Shown in pieces: positions 8,005-16,357 of a stretch of DNA of 27,160 nt. Made by a program: the position numbers and the translations under genes. Positions within the stretch are counted from its first letter, which is position 1. Every line of letters begins with the position of its first letter. This DNA is from JAVKFF01 sp040226215. GTDB taxonomy: Bacteria > Pseudomonadota > Alphaproteobacteria > DSM-16000 > Inquilinaceae. The notes under the pieces were generated by a model that did no database searches, was not told the DNA's origin, and was given only the letters and a program-made list of their open reading frames with translations. Location: assembly GCA_040226215.1 (NCBI GenBank), contig JAVKFF010000104.1, positions 1 to 27,160 of the forward strand. The letters run 5' to 3'.

Positions 8005-8547
8005 ATGTTCCGCAGTCTGAGCAGACTCACCACCAGGATGGCCGGGACCGCTGCGCTCGGTCTCGCCCTCGCCGCTCCGGCCTGGGCCGGCGAGCAGTAT
8101 GTCGACCCCTCGGGCTTCGCCATCAGCGGCTACGACGTGGTCTCCTACTTCGATCTCGAGCAGGCGCCGGTCGGCAGTCCGCAGCCGGCTCCCCTGGTCG
8201 GCGACGCCGACATCACGGCAGAGTACAACGGCGCCGTCTGGGCCTTCGCCAGCGAGGCGAACCGCGAGCGCTTCCTCGCCGATCCGGAGGCCTTCGTGCC
8301 CGCCTATGACGGCCATTGCGCCTATGGCGTGGCGCTCGACGGCAAGGTGCCGGGCAACCCGCTGCTCTGGCGCATCGTCAATGGCGAGCTCTACCTCAAC
8401 ATCACGCCCACGGTGGTCGGCTTCTGGGAAGCCGACATTCCCGGCTATATCGAGCAGTCGGAGATCAACTGGGACGATCTCGATGCCGCGCCGGCCAGTG
8501 ACAATCCCGTTCCGAACCTGGACGTGAGCCTGGCCCCCGCCCGCTGA
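8005..8547 (+). CDS. Exported YHS-domain protein
   Basis: A 180-residue protein with a clear Sec signal peptide: RLTTR charged region, hydrophobic core ~12-24, probable cleavage after AWA at residue 28. It then has one YHS-like domain. Family hallmarks are ISGYDVVSYF (~40-49), EYNGAVWAFASEANRERFLADPE (~73-95), a central YDGHCAYGVA with Cys105, and LWRIVNGELYLN (~121-132) before a WEADIPGYIE tail. This matches the 'YHS domain-containing (seleno)protein' family, with an ordinary Cys at the position where some members have Sec. YHS domains are thought to bind metals or handle thiols; the function here is unknown. AAGGAG at 7986-7991 lies 13 bases before the ATG, rather far, so TTG at 7993 is a minor alternative. 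It sits between the sulfur transporter and a strong terminator, suggesting a two-gene unit handling periplasmic sulfur or metal. Confidence 0.88.
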   Translation: MFRSLSRLTTRMAGTAALGLALAAPAWAGEQYVDPSGFAISGYDVVSYFDLEQAPVGSPQPAPLVGDADITAEYNGAVWAFASEANRERFLADPEAFVPAYDGHCAYGVALDGKVPGNPLLWRIVNGELYLNITPTVVGFWEADIPGYIEQSEINWDDLDAAPASDNPVPNLDVSLAPAR

Positions 8548-8575
8548 CGCCGTCCACCTGATCCCGGCAGGCAAG

Positions 8576-8604
8576 CGCCCGCATCGCGACGATGCGGGCG
8601 TTTT
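8576..8604 (+). terminator. Rho-independent terminator after the YHS gene
   Basis: An 11-bp perfect stem (CGCCCGCATCG 8576-8586 with 8590-8600) with a 3-base CGA loop is followed directly by TTTT. It lies 28 bases past the YHS stop. Read on the other strand there is no T tract, so it mainly ends rightward transcription. Confidence 0.9.
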
Positions 8605-8638
8605 GCCATGCGCGGACGCATGAGGAGAATGGCGCCGC

Positions 8639-10582
8639 TCAGGCGACCAGCGATGTCTCGGCGGAGTGTGGGCCGCCCGTGGCTGCCGGCGCGGCGGCAC
8701 GGTGATTGGCAATCAGCCCCGGCTCCAGCCGGGTGACGTGGTAGGGAACCCGCTCCTCGGCGACGCGCAGCAGGCCGAGCCGGGTGAGCACCAAACCCGC
8801 GCCCTCGCGCGAGGTCCAGCAGGCGAGCAGCGGCGAGACCAGCAGGCCGGCCAGCACGGGTGCGAACCAGGGCAGGGCGGCGGGCGAGACGGCAAGGATC
8901 GCCGCGGTGACCGCGATGCCGACCGCCAGCGGCGCCGCCTGCGACCGCAGCGCCGCCAGGAAGCCCAGGGCCTGGCCGTCGCGGTTCTGCGGTTCCCAGC
9001 GGCAGGCGCGGCCGAGCAGGATGGTCAGGATGTCGAGCGTGCGGGTGACCATCATGATCGGTGCCAGCAGCGCAGTGAACAGGATCTCCGCCAGCATGCC
9101 GAGGATGACCATGGCCGAGCCGCCCATGGCCCGCCGCTCATGCGGCACCGCCAGCACGATGGCGGCCCCGAAGAAGCGTGGCGCCAGCAGCATCACGGCC
9201 ACGGCGGCGATCAGGTAGAGGTGCAGCTCGATCGCATCCTTGGCGGCAATCAGCGCAGCGTCCGGCACGCCGCCCGGCACCCAGTCATAGGGATGGGCAA
9301 GGCGCCAGACCGCCGCCAGCACCAGGAACAGCCAGAGCGGACCGGCCAGATAGGTGACGATGCCCACCGCCATGTGCGAGCGGCTGACCGCGTGCAGGCC
9401 ACGGCCGCCCAACACCGCGCCGTGCTGCAGATTGCCGTTGCACCAGCGCCGGTCGCGCTTGAGGAAGCGCGGCAGGTCGGGCGGCACCTCCTCGTAGCTG
9501 CCGGCGGGCGTGGGCAACAGCCAGACTTCCAGGCCGGCACGGCGCAGAAAGGCCGCTTCGACGAAGTCGTGGCTCAGGATCTCGCCGTTCAGATGGCCGC
9601 AGCGGCGGATCCGCGGCAGCCGGCAATGCGCCTTGAACGGGGCAACGCGGATGATGGCGTTGTGGCCGTAATAGTTCGACTCCGCGCCGAACCAGTAGGC
9701 CATGCCGACGGCGAGCGGCCGGAGCGCGATGCGGGTACCGAACTGCATGAAGCGGGCGAACAGCGTGCCGGCCCGGGTGATCATCGGCGTCGTCTGGATC
9801 AGGCCGACCTGCGGGTTGGCGTCCATCAGCCGGGCCAGCCGGGTGACCACGGCGCCGTCCATGATGCTGTCCGCGTCCAGCAGCAGCATGTAGTCGTAGG
9901 CGTCGCCATGGCTCTCGCAGAAGGCCATGACATTGCCGGCCTTGCGCCCGCTGTTGGTCTCGCGCCGTCGGTAGTGGACGGCGACATCTTCGGGCAGCCC
10001 GGTGCGCCAGGCGGCCACCGCCGCGGCCTCTGCCTCGGCGTCGGCGCCGTCGCGGGTATCGGACAGGATGAAGTAGTCGAAGCGCTCGCCCATGCCGGTC
10101 AGGCGGATGGAGGTCATCGTCGCTTCCAGGCCGGCGAGGAAACGGGCCGGATCCTCGTGGAAGACCGGCATCGCCACCGCCGTGCGGCCGGTCGGGCGGG
10201 CCTGGGCGCCGCCGTCGTCCAGCGGCATCACCACAGGGCTGTCCGCGCCCCGGAACAGGTAGATGAAGAAGCCGATCACCGCGCTCCAGAACGACAGCGC
10301 GATCACCGTCCAGGGAATGGCGATGGCGATCAGCACCGCAACGCCCAGCCAGGTGATCCCGACCGGGAACAACACCGCGGCCGTGAGCCAGAGGAAGCTG
10401 GTTACGGTGATGATGATGAGGAGCGAGAGCAGGAGCCGGCGGTGGCGCGACCGCCGCCTGAGACGGATCGGATCTGACTCGCGGCGCGCCGGGGGCATCG
10501 CCTGCCGACCGGCACCAGAAGGCGCGGAGGCGCCGACCTGTTCCTGTGCCATGAGGGGGAGCGGACACTCTTTGAGCTGCAT
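8639..10582 (-). CDS. opgH: Glucans biosynthesis glucosyltransferase OpgH (MdoH)
   Basis: An inner-membrane GT2 glucosyltransferase that polymerises UDP-glucose into the beta-glucan backbone of osmoregulated periplasmic glucans. From ATG 10582 it has 647 residues, shorter than the E. coli protein but normal for alphaproteobacteria. Two TM helices (~50-110) precede the catalytic domain: VAMPVFHEDP (~136-145), ILSDTRDG (~172-179), LLLDADSIMDG (~233-243), ILSHDFVEAAFL (~335-346) and the (Q/R)xxRW-type RDRRWCNGNLQH (376-387). At least four TM segments follow. Alternative starts are TTG 10594 and ATG 10552. The gene appears alone: the YHS gene converges on it and the epimerase lies 233 bases upstream. 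The usual partner opgG is absent, while opgC is about 3.7 kb to the left on the other strand. Confidence 0.95.
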   Translation of the reverse strand: MQLKECPLPLMAQEQVGASAPSGAGRQAMPPARRESDPIRLRRRSRHRRLLLSLLIIITVTSFLWLTAAVLFPVGITWLGVAVLIAIAIPWTVIALSFWSAVIGFFIYLFRGADSPVVMPLDDGGAQARPTGRTAVAMPVFHEDPARFLAGLEATMTSIRLTGMGERFDYFILSDTRDGADAEAEAAAVAAWRTGLPEDVAVHYRRRETNSGRKAGNVMAFCESHGDAYDYMLLLDADSIMDGAVVTRLARLMDANPQVGLIQTTPMITRAGTLFARFMQFGTRIALRPLAVGMAYWFGAESNYYGHNAIIRVAPFKAHCRLPRIRRCGHLNGEILSHDFVEAAFLRRAGLEVWLLPTPAGSYEEVPPDLPRFLKRDRRWCNGNLQHGAVLGGRGLHAVSRSHMAVGIVTYLAGPLWLFLVLAAVWRLAHPYDWVPGGVPDAALIAAKDAIELHLYLIAAVAVMLLAPRFFGAAIVLAVPHERRAMGGSAMVILGMLAEILFTALLAPIMMVTRTLDILTILLGRACRWEPQNRDGQALGFLAALRSQAAPLAVGIAVTAAILAVSPAALPWFAPVLAGLLVSPLLACWTSREGAGLVLTRLGLLRVAEERVPYHVTRLEPGLIANHRAAAPAATGGPHSAETSLVA

Positions 10583-10737
10583 GAACCTGGTCAACCCGAG
10601 ATATGCCCGCGGTGGGCGAAACTGTGGCGCCGCGACGCCGGCTGGATGGTCAAGGTGGGATCAATTGTGTCGGCCGCCCAGGCCCACTCCCCGCCTCCGC
10701 CCAAGCCAAGCGTATGAACTGTTGACGTTCACGTGCT

Positions 10738-10752
10738 TGTTCAAGTCGAACA
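10738..10752. promoter_or_regulatory. Inverted repeat TGTTC-N5-GAACA upstream of opgH
   Basis: Perfect 5-base arms around AAGTC lie 156 bases upstream of the opgH start. A second small dyad, GAAC-N7-GTTC at 10716-10730, lies 8 bases away with the same half-site letters. The pair may be an operator in the opgH promoter region (10583-10815), which otherwise shows no gene. This is inference from symmetry only. Confidence 0.3.
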
Positions 10753-10815
10753 GCAACTTCGGCAAGTGTCCGGCCGTTCACAAAGGCGCGAGCGGCATGT
10801 GACCGGAAGCCGAAG

Positions 10816-11700
10816 TCAGCGCGGTTCCAGCGCCAGCGACAGGGACATCGCCATGCCTTCGCCCGGAGCCAGCATGGCAATCCCCTCAAGGCCGGGATCG
10901 GCGGCGTTGAACGCATCGGTTCGGTGCGTCACCGGCTCGACGCAGAAGAAGGCCTCGCCCGGCGGCACATAGACCACGAGGTGCCGGCAGTTGGCCGAGG
11001 CGGAAAGGCGAAGGTCATAGCCCAGCGCCGGCTGTTCGATCAGCGCGGTGCCGGCGAAGCCCTGGAAGCCGGCGTCGAGCACCAGATCGGCCACGCGCCG
11101 CCGGTCGAAGACGACGTCCTCGGGCACCGGTACCGCATCGTGCGGAATCAGCGTCTCGTCGGTCAGGTCCATGGTCTCCACCGGCGCGCTGAGCAGGGTG
11201 TCAGGCCGGCGCGGGAAATAGGGATGCAGGCCGAGGCCGAAGGGCATGGTCCGGTCGCCCCGGTTGATCACCTCCAGCCGGTGGTCGAGGCGGTCGGGGG
11301 CGAGCGCGATCGACTGCCAGGCCTCGTAGACATGCGGCCAGTCGGGCGCCCGGCAATCGTGGCGGAGGGTAATGTCGGCCGGCCCCTGCTCCACCACCCG
11401 CCAGGCGGCCTGCCAGCCATCGCCGTGCAGGGTGTGCGGCACGGGTGGCGCGTTGATGGGCATGGCGTGGACCACGCCGTCGATGGTGAAGCGGCCGCCG
11501 GCCACGCGGTTGGAGAAGGGGACCAGCGGGAAATTCGCCATCGCCGCCGCATGGCCCGACAGCGGTACGACGGTCGGCGCCATCAGCGGCACCCAGTCGT
11601 CGCCCGCCCGCCAGTCGAAGGCGACGACGCTGCCGCCGATGGCCGGCGCGATGAGGCAGCGCAGATCGCCGTTCAGAAGCTCGATCGTCTCGCTCGACAT
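10816..11700 (-). CDS. Aldose 1-epimerase family protein (GalM-like)
   Basis: A 294-residue cytoplasmic protein of the beta-sandwich mutarotase superfamily, which interconverts alpha and beta anomers of hexoses or acts on related sugar phosphates. Visible motifs: FPLVPFSNRVAGGRF (~57-71), PHTLHGDGW (~88-96) with a likely catalytic His, FGLGLHPYF (~153-161) with the second His, and FFCVEPVTHRTDAFN (~253-267) with the catalytic-base Glu. The ATG at 11700 has AGGAG about 9 bases upstream. It is co-directional with the cco cluster (62 bases after ccoS) and with opgH. It is probably a separate or read-through unit. The sugar cannot be told from the sequence, and many alphaproteobacterial homologues are uncharacterised. 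Confidence 0.88.
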   Translation of the reverse strand: MSSETIELLNGDLRCLIAPAIGGSVVAFDWRAGDDWVPLMAPTVVPLSGHAAAMANFPLVPFSNRVAGGRFTIDGVVHAMPINAPPVPHTLHGDGWQAAWRVVEQGPADITLRHDCRAPDWPHVYEAWQSIALAPDRLDHRLEVINRGDRTMPFGLGLHPYFPRRPDTLLSAPVETMDLTDETLIPHDAVPVPEDVVFDRRRVADLVLDAGFQGFAGTALIEQPALGYDLRLSASANCRHLVVYVPPGEAFFCVEPVTHRTDAFNAADPGLEGIAMLAPGEGMAMSLSLALEPR

Positions 11701-11762
11701 GCGGTCCCGCTCCTGTTGCCGCGGCAGGCGCCCGCCCTGAAAGGCCTTTCCCGTTACCGGGA

Positions 11763-11999
11763 TCAGCGTCGCGGCGAAGGCGTGTTGGAGTCAACAGCGC
11801 CGGCCGGTTGCCGTTCCGGCCGTTGGCGTTCGCGCCTGGTCGCCTCGGCATGCGGGTCGTCCGCATCGTCGAACAGGATGCGGTGGGCGGCACCGTCGAG
11901 GTCGTCGAACTGGCCCGAGCGCAGCGACCAGAGGAAGGCGCCGAGCCCGATCAGACCGAGCAGAAGCGCGATCGGGATCAGGTAGATGATGATGTCCAT
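11763..11999 (-). CDS. ccoS: cbb3 oxidase maturation protein CcoS
   Basis: A 78-residue single-pass membrane protein. TM helix 3-25 is followed by the CcoS signature FLWSLRSGQFDDLDGAAHRI and FDD. CcoS is needed for insertion of cofactors (heme b and CuB) into the cbb3 catalytic subunit. The last ~30 residues are a polar tail (Arg/Glu/Pro-rich), making it slightly longer than typical. ATG at 11999 shares its A with the TGA of ccoI (TGATG), so translation is coupled. It is the last gene of the ccoGHIS block. Confidence 0.93.
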   Translation of the reverse strand: MDIIIYLIPIALLLGLIGLGAFLWSLRSGQFDDLDGAAHRILFDDADDPHAEATRRERQRPERQPAGAVDSNTPSPRR

Positions 12000-14305
12000 C
12001 AGCCGCGCCCCCGCGCCAGGCGGAGGGCGTTCAGCACCACCACGATGGAGGAGGCGGACATCGCCGCGGCGGCGATCAGCGGCGTGACGAGGCCGGCGAC
12101 GGCCAGGGGCACGGTGACGGCGTTGTAGCCGATGGCGAGGACCAGGTTCTGGGTGATCAGCCGGCGAGCCCGACGGGCGGTGTCGACGACCGTGAGAACG
12201 GGCGAGAGCCTTTCGCCCTGGAAGACGATGTCGGCGGCATTCTGCGAGATGTCGGCGGCGCTGGTGGGCGACAGGGAGACCGCGGCGGCGGCAAGCGCCG
12301 GTGCGTCGTTGAGGCCGTCGCCCACCATCATCACCCGCCCCCCGGCGGCGGCCAGGGCCTCCAGGTGGCGAACCTTTTCGTCCGGCCGGCAGTCGGCGTG
12401 CCACTCGGCGATGCCAAGGCGGTCGGCCATGTCGGCGACCGTGGCCCGGCGATCGCCGGACAGCAGGATGACCCGGCAGCCACGTTGCCGCAGGCCCGTG
12501 ACCACCGCCTGCGCGTCCGGCCGCTCGGTGTCGGCGAAACCGAATCGCGATGGTGCGGCGCCCGGACGTGTCAACCAGAGTTCTGGCCCGGCCGGCGCCG
12601 CCGGATCCTCCGCGACGCCGCAGAAGGCGCGGCTGCCGAGACGGATCTCGCCGCCGGATACGGGCCGTCGCAGGCCCCGGCCCGGCACCTCCTCGACACC
12701 GTCCGCCGGCAGCACCGGGCCGGCCTTGGCCACCAGCGCCTGGGCCAGCGGATGCCGGCTGTTGGCCGCCAGCCCGGCGGCCAGCCGCAGCGCGGCACGG
12801 TTCCCGCCGCCCTCGACCAGACGGGGCCGTCCGAGCGTCAGGGTGCCGGTCTTGTCGAAGACCACGGTATCCGCGGCCGCCGCCTGTTCCAGCGCCGTGC
12901 CGGACTTCACCAGCACGCCCTGGCGCACCAGGCGCGAGGAGGCGATCACCTGCACCGCCGGAACCGCCAGCCCCAGCGCGCAGGGGCAGGTGATGATCAG
13001 CACCGAGACGGCGATCAGCAGGGCCGGCTGCCAGGCGAGGCCGAGGACCAGCCACCAGGCGAGGAAGGTAGCCGCCGCCAGCACGTGGACGACCGGCGCG
13101 TAGAGCCGGGCCACCCGGTCGGCCAGGGCGACGAAGCGCGCCTTCTTCGCCTCCGCCGCCTCCATCAGGCGCACGATCCCGGCCAGCAGCGTGCCGTCGC
13201 CGGCGGCGCTGACGCGGATCTTCAGGGGCGCCGTCAGGTTGATCGCGCCGGCGTGGACCTGCGCGCCGACGCCGGTGGAGAGGGGCAGGCTTTCGCCGGT
13301 GATGATTCCGGCGTCGAGGTCTGACGCGCCCTCGATCACCGTGCCGTCGACGCCGATCTTCTCGCCGGCGGCGACCAGGGCGACCATGCCGGGGAGCACA
13401 CGGTCGGCGGGCAGCACGACATGGCCCGTCTCGCCGATGACCGTCACCGCCTGAGCCGACAGCGCCAACAGCCTTTCCGCCGAGGAGCGTGCCTGCCGTC
13501 TCGCCCGCCGGTCGAGATAGCGCCCGATCAGCAGGAAGAACACCAGCATGATGGCGCTCTCGAAATAGGCGTGAGCGCCGCCCCGCACGGTCTCGAACAG
13601 GCTGATGCCGGCGGCCAGGACGACGCCGATGGTGATCGGCACATCCATATGCGTGCGGCCGTGGCGCAGCGCCTGGAAGGCCGACGCGAAGAAGGGCCGG
13701 CCGGCATAGGCGATCGCCGGCAGCACCACCAGGGCGGAAAACCAGTGCAGCAGATCGCGCGTTGCCTCGGCCATGCCCTGGGCATGGCCGGCCCAGATCG
13801 AGACCGAGAGCAGCATGACGTTGGCCGCCGCGAAGCCGGCCACGGCCATGGCGCGCAGCAGCGCCTTCTCCTCCGCTTCGTCGCTGCCGCGAAGCCGAGC
13901 CGGGTCGTAAGGGACGGCGCGATAGCCGAGGCCCGACAGTCGCCCGACGAGTTCGCCCGCCATGGCCGTCGGCCCGCGCCAGCCGAGGGACATCCGTCGC
14001 GTCGTCATGTTGACGCGCGCCTCCACCATGCCGGGAATGGACCGCGCGGTGCGCTCGATGGTGGCGACGCAGCCGCCGCAATGGATGCCCTCGATCATCA
14101 GGTCGAGCCGGTGCAGGCCATTCTCCTCGCGCACATAGGCGTCGACATCGACCGCGCGCGCGGTCTCCGCGACCGGTCGGACGAACTCCGGCTGGGTCGC
14201 GGGCAGTGCCAGCGCCACCGGCACGCCGCAGCACGAGGTGGCGACCGAGCGGCTGCCGGGCATCGCCCCCGCTGCCGACCCGTCCTGCTGGCGCTCGCCG
14301 CTCAC
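11999..14305 (-). CDS. ccoI: Copper-translocating P1B-type ATPase CcoI (FixI)
   Basis: A heavy-metal P-type ATPase of 768 residues (from GTG 14305) that supplies copper for the CuB centre of cbb3 oxidase. In order: an N-terminal SCCG cysteine pair (~25-27), a metal-binding domain with GIHCGGC (Cys76, Cys79), TM helices, the actuator TGES (336-339), the membrane metal site ITCPCALG (CPC 440-442), the phosphorylation motif DKTGTLT (Asp484), the ATP-domain HP motif (SRHPLA) and hinge GDGLNDAPAL near the end. GTG at 14305 overlaps the ccoH stop as GTGA. The frame extends to 14377, but those extra codons lie inside ccoH. ATG 14263 is a less likely start. The order G-H-I-S is canonical. Confidence 0.95.
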   Translation of the reverse strand: MSGERQQDGSAAGAMPGSRSVATSCCGVPVALALPATQPEFVRPVAETARAVDVDAYVREENGLHRLDLMIEGIHCGGCVATIERTARSIPGMVEARVNMTTRRMSLGWRGPTAMAGELVGRLSGLGYRAVPYDPARLRGSDEAEEKALLRAMAVAGFAAANVMLLSVSIWAGHAQGMAEATRDLLHWFSALVVLPAIAYAGRPFFASAFQALRHGRTHMDVPITIGVVLAAGISLFETVRGGAHAYFESAIMLVFFLLIGRYLDRRARRQARSSAERLLALSAQAVTVIGETGHVVLPADRVLPGMVALVAAGEKIGVDGTVIEGASDLDAGIITGESLPLSTGVGAQVHAGAINLTAPLKIRVSAAGDGTLLAGIVRLMEAAEAKKARFVALADRVARLYAPVVHVLAAATFLAWWLVLGLAWQPALLIAVSVLIITCPCALGLAVPAVQVIASSRLVRQGVLVKSGTALEQAAAADTVVFDKTGTLTLGRPRLVEGGGNRAALRLAAGLAANSRHPLAQALVAKAGPVLPADGVEEVPGRGLRRPVSGGEIRLGSRAFCGVAEDPAAPAGPELWLTRPGAAPSRFGFADTERPDAQAVVTGLRQRGCRVILLSGDRRATVADMADRLGIAEWHADCRPDEKVRHLEALAAAGGRVMMVGDGLNDAPALAAAAVSLSPTSAADISQNAADIVFQGERLSPVLTVVDTARRARRLITQNLVLAIGYNAVTVPLAVAGLVTPLIAAAAMSASSIVVVLNALRLARGRG

Positions 14306-14811
14306 GGCCGGACCCAGATGCGCCGGTCGACGCGGTAGTCGCCGTCGGCATGCGCGATGGTCACGCGCAGGTCCCACTGCCCGGGCGCTGGAAAGTCGAG
14401 CGTGGCGGCATAGCCCTCGCCCGGCGACGCCGGCAGCGACAGCGTGAAGTCCCGGCCCTCATTGGTCGGCCGGCGCACCAGCACCGTCACCGCGGCATGG
14501 TCGATGACATGTCCGCCGGGGCCCACCGCCGTGACGGCAAGCCGGCCGGCGAGCGGGCCGGCCTGAACGAAGTCGAGCCCGACCTCCCAGCCCAGCGCCG
14601 CCTGTGCGGCCTCGGCGGCCAGCGCCTCGTTGTAGGCGAGGCCGCGGTCGTAGGCGCCGTCGGTCGACAGGCCGTTGAATGTGCTGAGCGCCATGTAGAG
14701 CATGACGCCGTTGACCGCCAGGATGACGCCGAACATGGCGAAGAAGCTGTAGGGGATCCAGCGGCTGCTGCGTTCCGGCGGCGCGGTCATGTCGTGGAGG
14801 TCGATGCTCAT
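14302..14811 (-). CDS. ccoH: cbb3 oxidase assembly protein CcoH (FixH)
   Basis: A 169-residue membrane-anchored protein with one N-terminal TM helix (~19-42, after RWIPYSFFAMF) and a periplasmic beta-rich FixH domain. Family features include NGVMLYMALSTFNGL, YNEALAAE and a C-terminal GQWDLRVTI segment. FixH/CcoH associates with CcoP-containing intermediates and is required for stable cbb3 assembly. Its ATG shares one base with the ccoG stop (TGATG at 14809-14813) and its own stop overlaps the GTG of ccoI, so it sits in a tightly coupled chain. Confidence 0.93.
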   Translation of the reverse strand: MSIDLHDMTAPPERSSRWIPYSFFAMFGVILAVNGVMLYMALSTFNGLSTDGAYDRGLAYNEALAAEAAQAALGWEVGLDFVQAGPLAGRLAVTAVGPGGHVIDHAAVTVLVRRPTNEGRDFTLSLPASPGEGYAATLDFPAPGQWDLRVTIAHADGDYRVDRRIWVRP

Positions 14812-16295
14812 CAGGGCCCTCGAAAGACTTCATTCTGGCCGTCCGTCTCGCCGGTGGCGAGGTCTTCGATGACGAAGCGGACATCGGTCTGCGGCTGGGT
14901 GATCCGGTCGCGCGGAACGGTGACGTAGACCTGATAGGCGGCGACACCGTCGGCCGGTGCGGTGAGGACCAGATCGTCGACGAACGCCTCGGTCACGCCG
15001 ATCGCCATGAAGCGCGCGTCCTGCAGACCCTCCACGGCGAGCGCGTAGTCCCGGTCCTCGCGCGTCTTGTTGAGAATGCGCACCTCGTAGCCATTGCGGA
15101 TCGCGCCATCGGACAGGGTGACGAAGAGCGGATTGCGGTCGTGCGTGACGTTGACGTCGAGGTTCGAGCGGCCGGCGAGGCCGATGCCGGTGATGCCGGC
15201 GATCACCAGCAGCACCGCGACATAGGCGAGCGTACGCGGGCGGATCAGCCGCAACCGGGTCGGCCGGCCCTCGGCCCGCGCCTTCTGGTTGTTCTCGCTG
15301 TCCCAGGTGATCAGGTTGCGCGGCCGTCCGATCTTCTCCATGACCGAGTTGCAGGCGTCGATGCACAGACCGCAGCCGATGCACTCGAGCTGGATGCCGT
15401 CGCGGATGTCGATGCCCGTGGGGCAGACCGCCACGCATTTCCTGCAGTCGATGCAGTCGCCCCGCGCCGACCAGTCCGGGTTCTTCTTCAGCTTGCCGCG
15501 CGGCTCGCCCCGCCACCCCTCATAGGTCACGACGAGACTGTCCTCGTCGAGCAGCGCGGCCTGGAAACGCGGCCAGGGGCACATATAGGTGCAGACCTGC
15601 TCCCGCGCCCAGCCGGCAAGCAGATAGGTGGTGGCGGTGAACAGGCCGACGAAGAAATAGACGCCGGCGCCGGACTGGCCGGTGAAGAAGTTCACGACGA
15701 AGCTGGGCGCGTCCTGGAAATACATGATCCAGGCACCGCCGGTGAGAAGCGCGATCAGGAGCCAGATGCCGTGCTTCACCCCCCGCCTGGTGACCTTCTC
15801 CAGGCTGATCGGCGCGCGGTCGAGCTTCATGCGCTGATTGCGGTCGCCCTCGACCAGGCGCTCCACCCACATGAACAGGTCAGTCCACACCGTCTGCGGA
15901 CAGGTGAAGCCACACCAGATGCGTCCGAACAGCGCCGTGGCCAGGAACAGGCCGAGCGCCCCGAGCACCAGAAGCGCGGTTAGGAAATAGATCTCCTGCG
16001 GCCAGATCTCGATGAAGAAGAAGTAGAGCCGCCGGCCGGGGAGATCGACCAGGATCGCCTGGTCGGGCGCGCCCGGCCCCCGGTCCCAGCGGAGCCAGGG
16101 CGCGAGGTAGTAGACGGCGAGCAGGACCACCAGCGTCGCCCATTTCCAGCGCCGCACCGCGCCCTTGATCTTCTGTGGATGGACCTTGACCCGACCGGCG
16201 AAGAGCGACTGCGACTTCTGCTCCGACCGGGAGAGAACGTCCACCGTCTCCACCTGCGCGGACTGCACCGTGCGTTCGAGATTGCTGTCGGGCAT
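14811..16295 (-). CDS. ccoG: Cytochrome c oxidase accessory protein CcoG (RdxA/FixG)
   Basis: A 494-residue membrane iron-sulfur protein linked to cbb3 assembly and copper reduction. Seen: several TM helices (~52-70, 88-122, 175-192, 210-228), cysteines in IWCGFTCPQTVW (~127-137) and CTYMCPWPRFQ (~235-245), then two [4Fe-4S] motifs. These are Cys281-284-287-291 (CIDCRKCVAVCP) and Cys305-308-311-315 (CIGCGLCIDAC). A further TM (~350-370) and a C-terminal periplasmic Ig-like domain follow. The length is standard for the family. The start at 16295 has only a weak GAG upstream. A 62-base gap with a GC hairpin separates it from ccoP, so ccoGHIS may have reduced read-through or its own promoter. 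Confidence 0.96.
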   Translation of the reverse strand: MPDSNLERTVQSAQVETVDVLSRSEQKSQSLFAGRVKVHPQKIKGAVRRWKWATLVVLLAVYYLAPWLRWDRGPGAPDQAILVDLPGRRLYFFFIEIWPQEIYFLTALLVLGALGLFLATALFGRIWCGFTCPQTVWTDLFMWVERLVEGDRNQRMKLDRAPISLEKVTRRGVKHGIWLLIALLTGGAWIMYFQDAPSFVVNFFTGQSGAGVYFFVGLFTATTYLLAGWAREQVCTYMCPWPRFQAALLDEDSLVVTYEGWRGEPRGKLKKNPDWSARGDCIDCRKCVAVCPTGIDIRDGIQLECIGCGLCIDACNSVMEKIGRPRNLITWDSENNQKARAEGRPTRLRLIRPRTLAYVAVLLVIAGITGIGLAGRSNLDVNVTHDRNPLFVTLSDGAIRNGYEVRILNKTREDRDYALAVEGLQDARFMAIGVTEAFVDDLVLTAPADGVAAYQVYVTVPRDRITQPQTDVRFVIEDLATGETDGQNEVFRGP

Positions 16296-16311
16296 GTCGT
16301 GGTGCTCACAA

Positions 16312-16339
16312 CCCGCGCGAGGGCGGACCCCCGCGCGGG
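16312..16339. other. GC-rich stem-loop between ccoP and ccoG
   Basis: CCCGCGCG (16312-16319) pairs perfectly with CGCGCGGG (16332-16339) around a 12-base loop. In the leftward direction of transcription it is followed by TTGTG, not a T run, so it is a poor terminator. It may be an mRNA-stabilising or attenuating hairpin between the structural and assembly blocks. Confidence 0.5.
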
Positions 16340-16357
16340 CGTCGGTTCAGTTCGGGC

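Noticed and set aside
8666..10477. 603-codon open frame on the plus strand
   Set aside because: It runs antisense to opgH, whose catalytic motifs are all present. The composition is low-complexity and there are no motifs.
11739..11762. GAAAGGCCTTTC palindrome and TCCCG/CGGGA mini-hairpin after ccoS as a terminator
   Set aside because: Both are short and lack a T tract in the leftward direction. They may be chance or a minor pause site.
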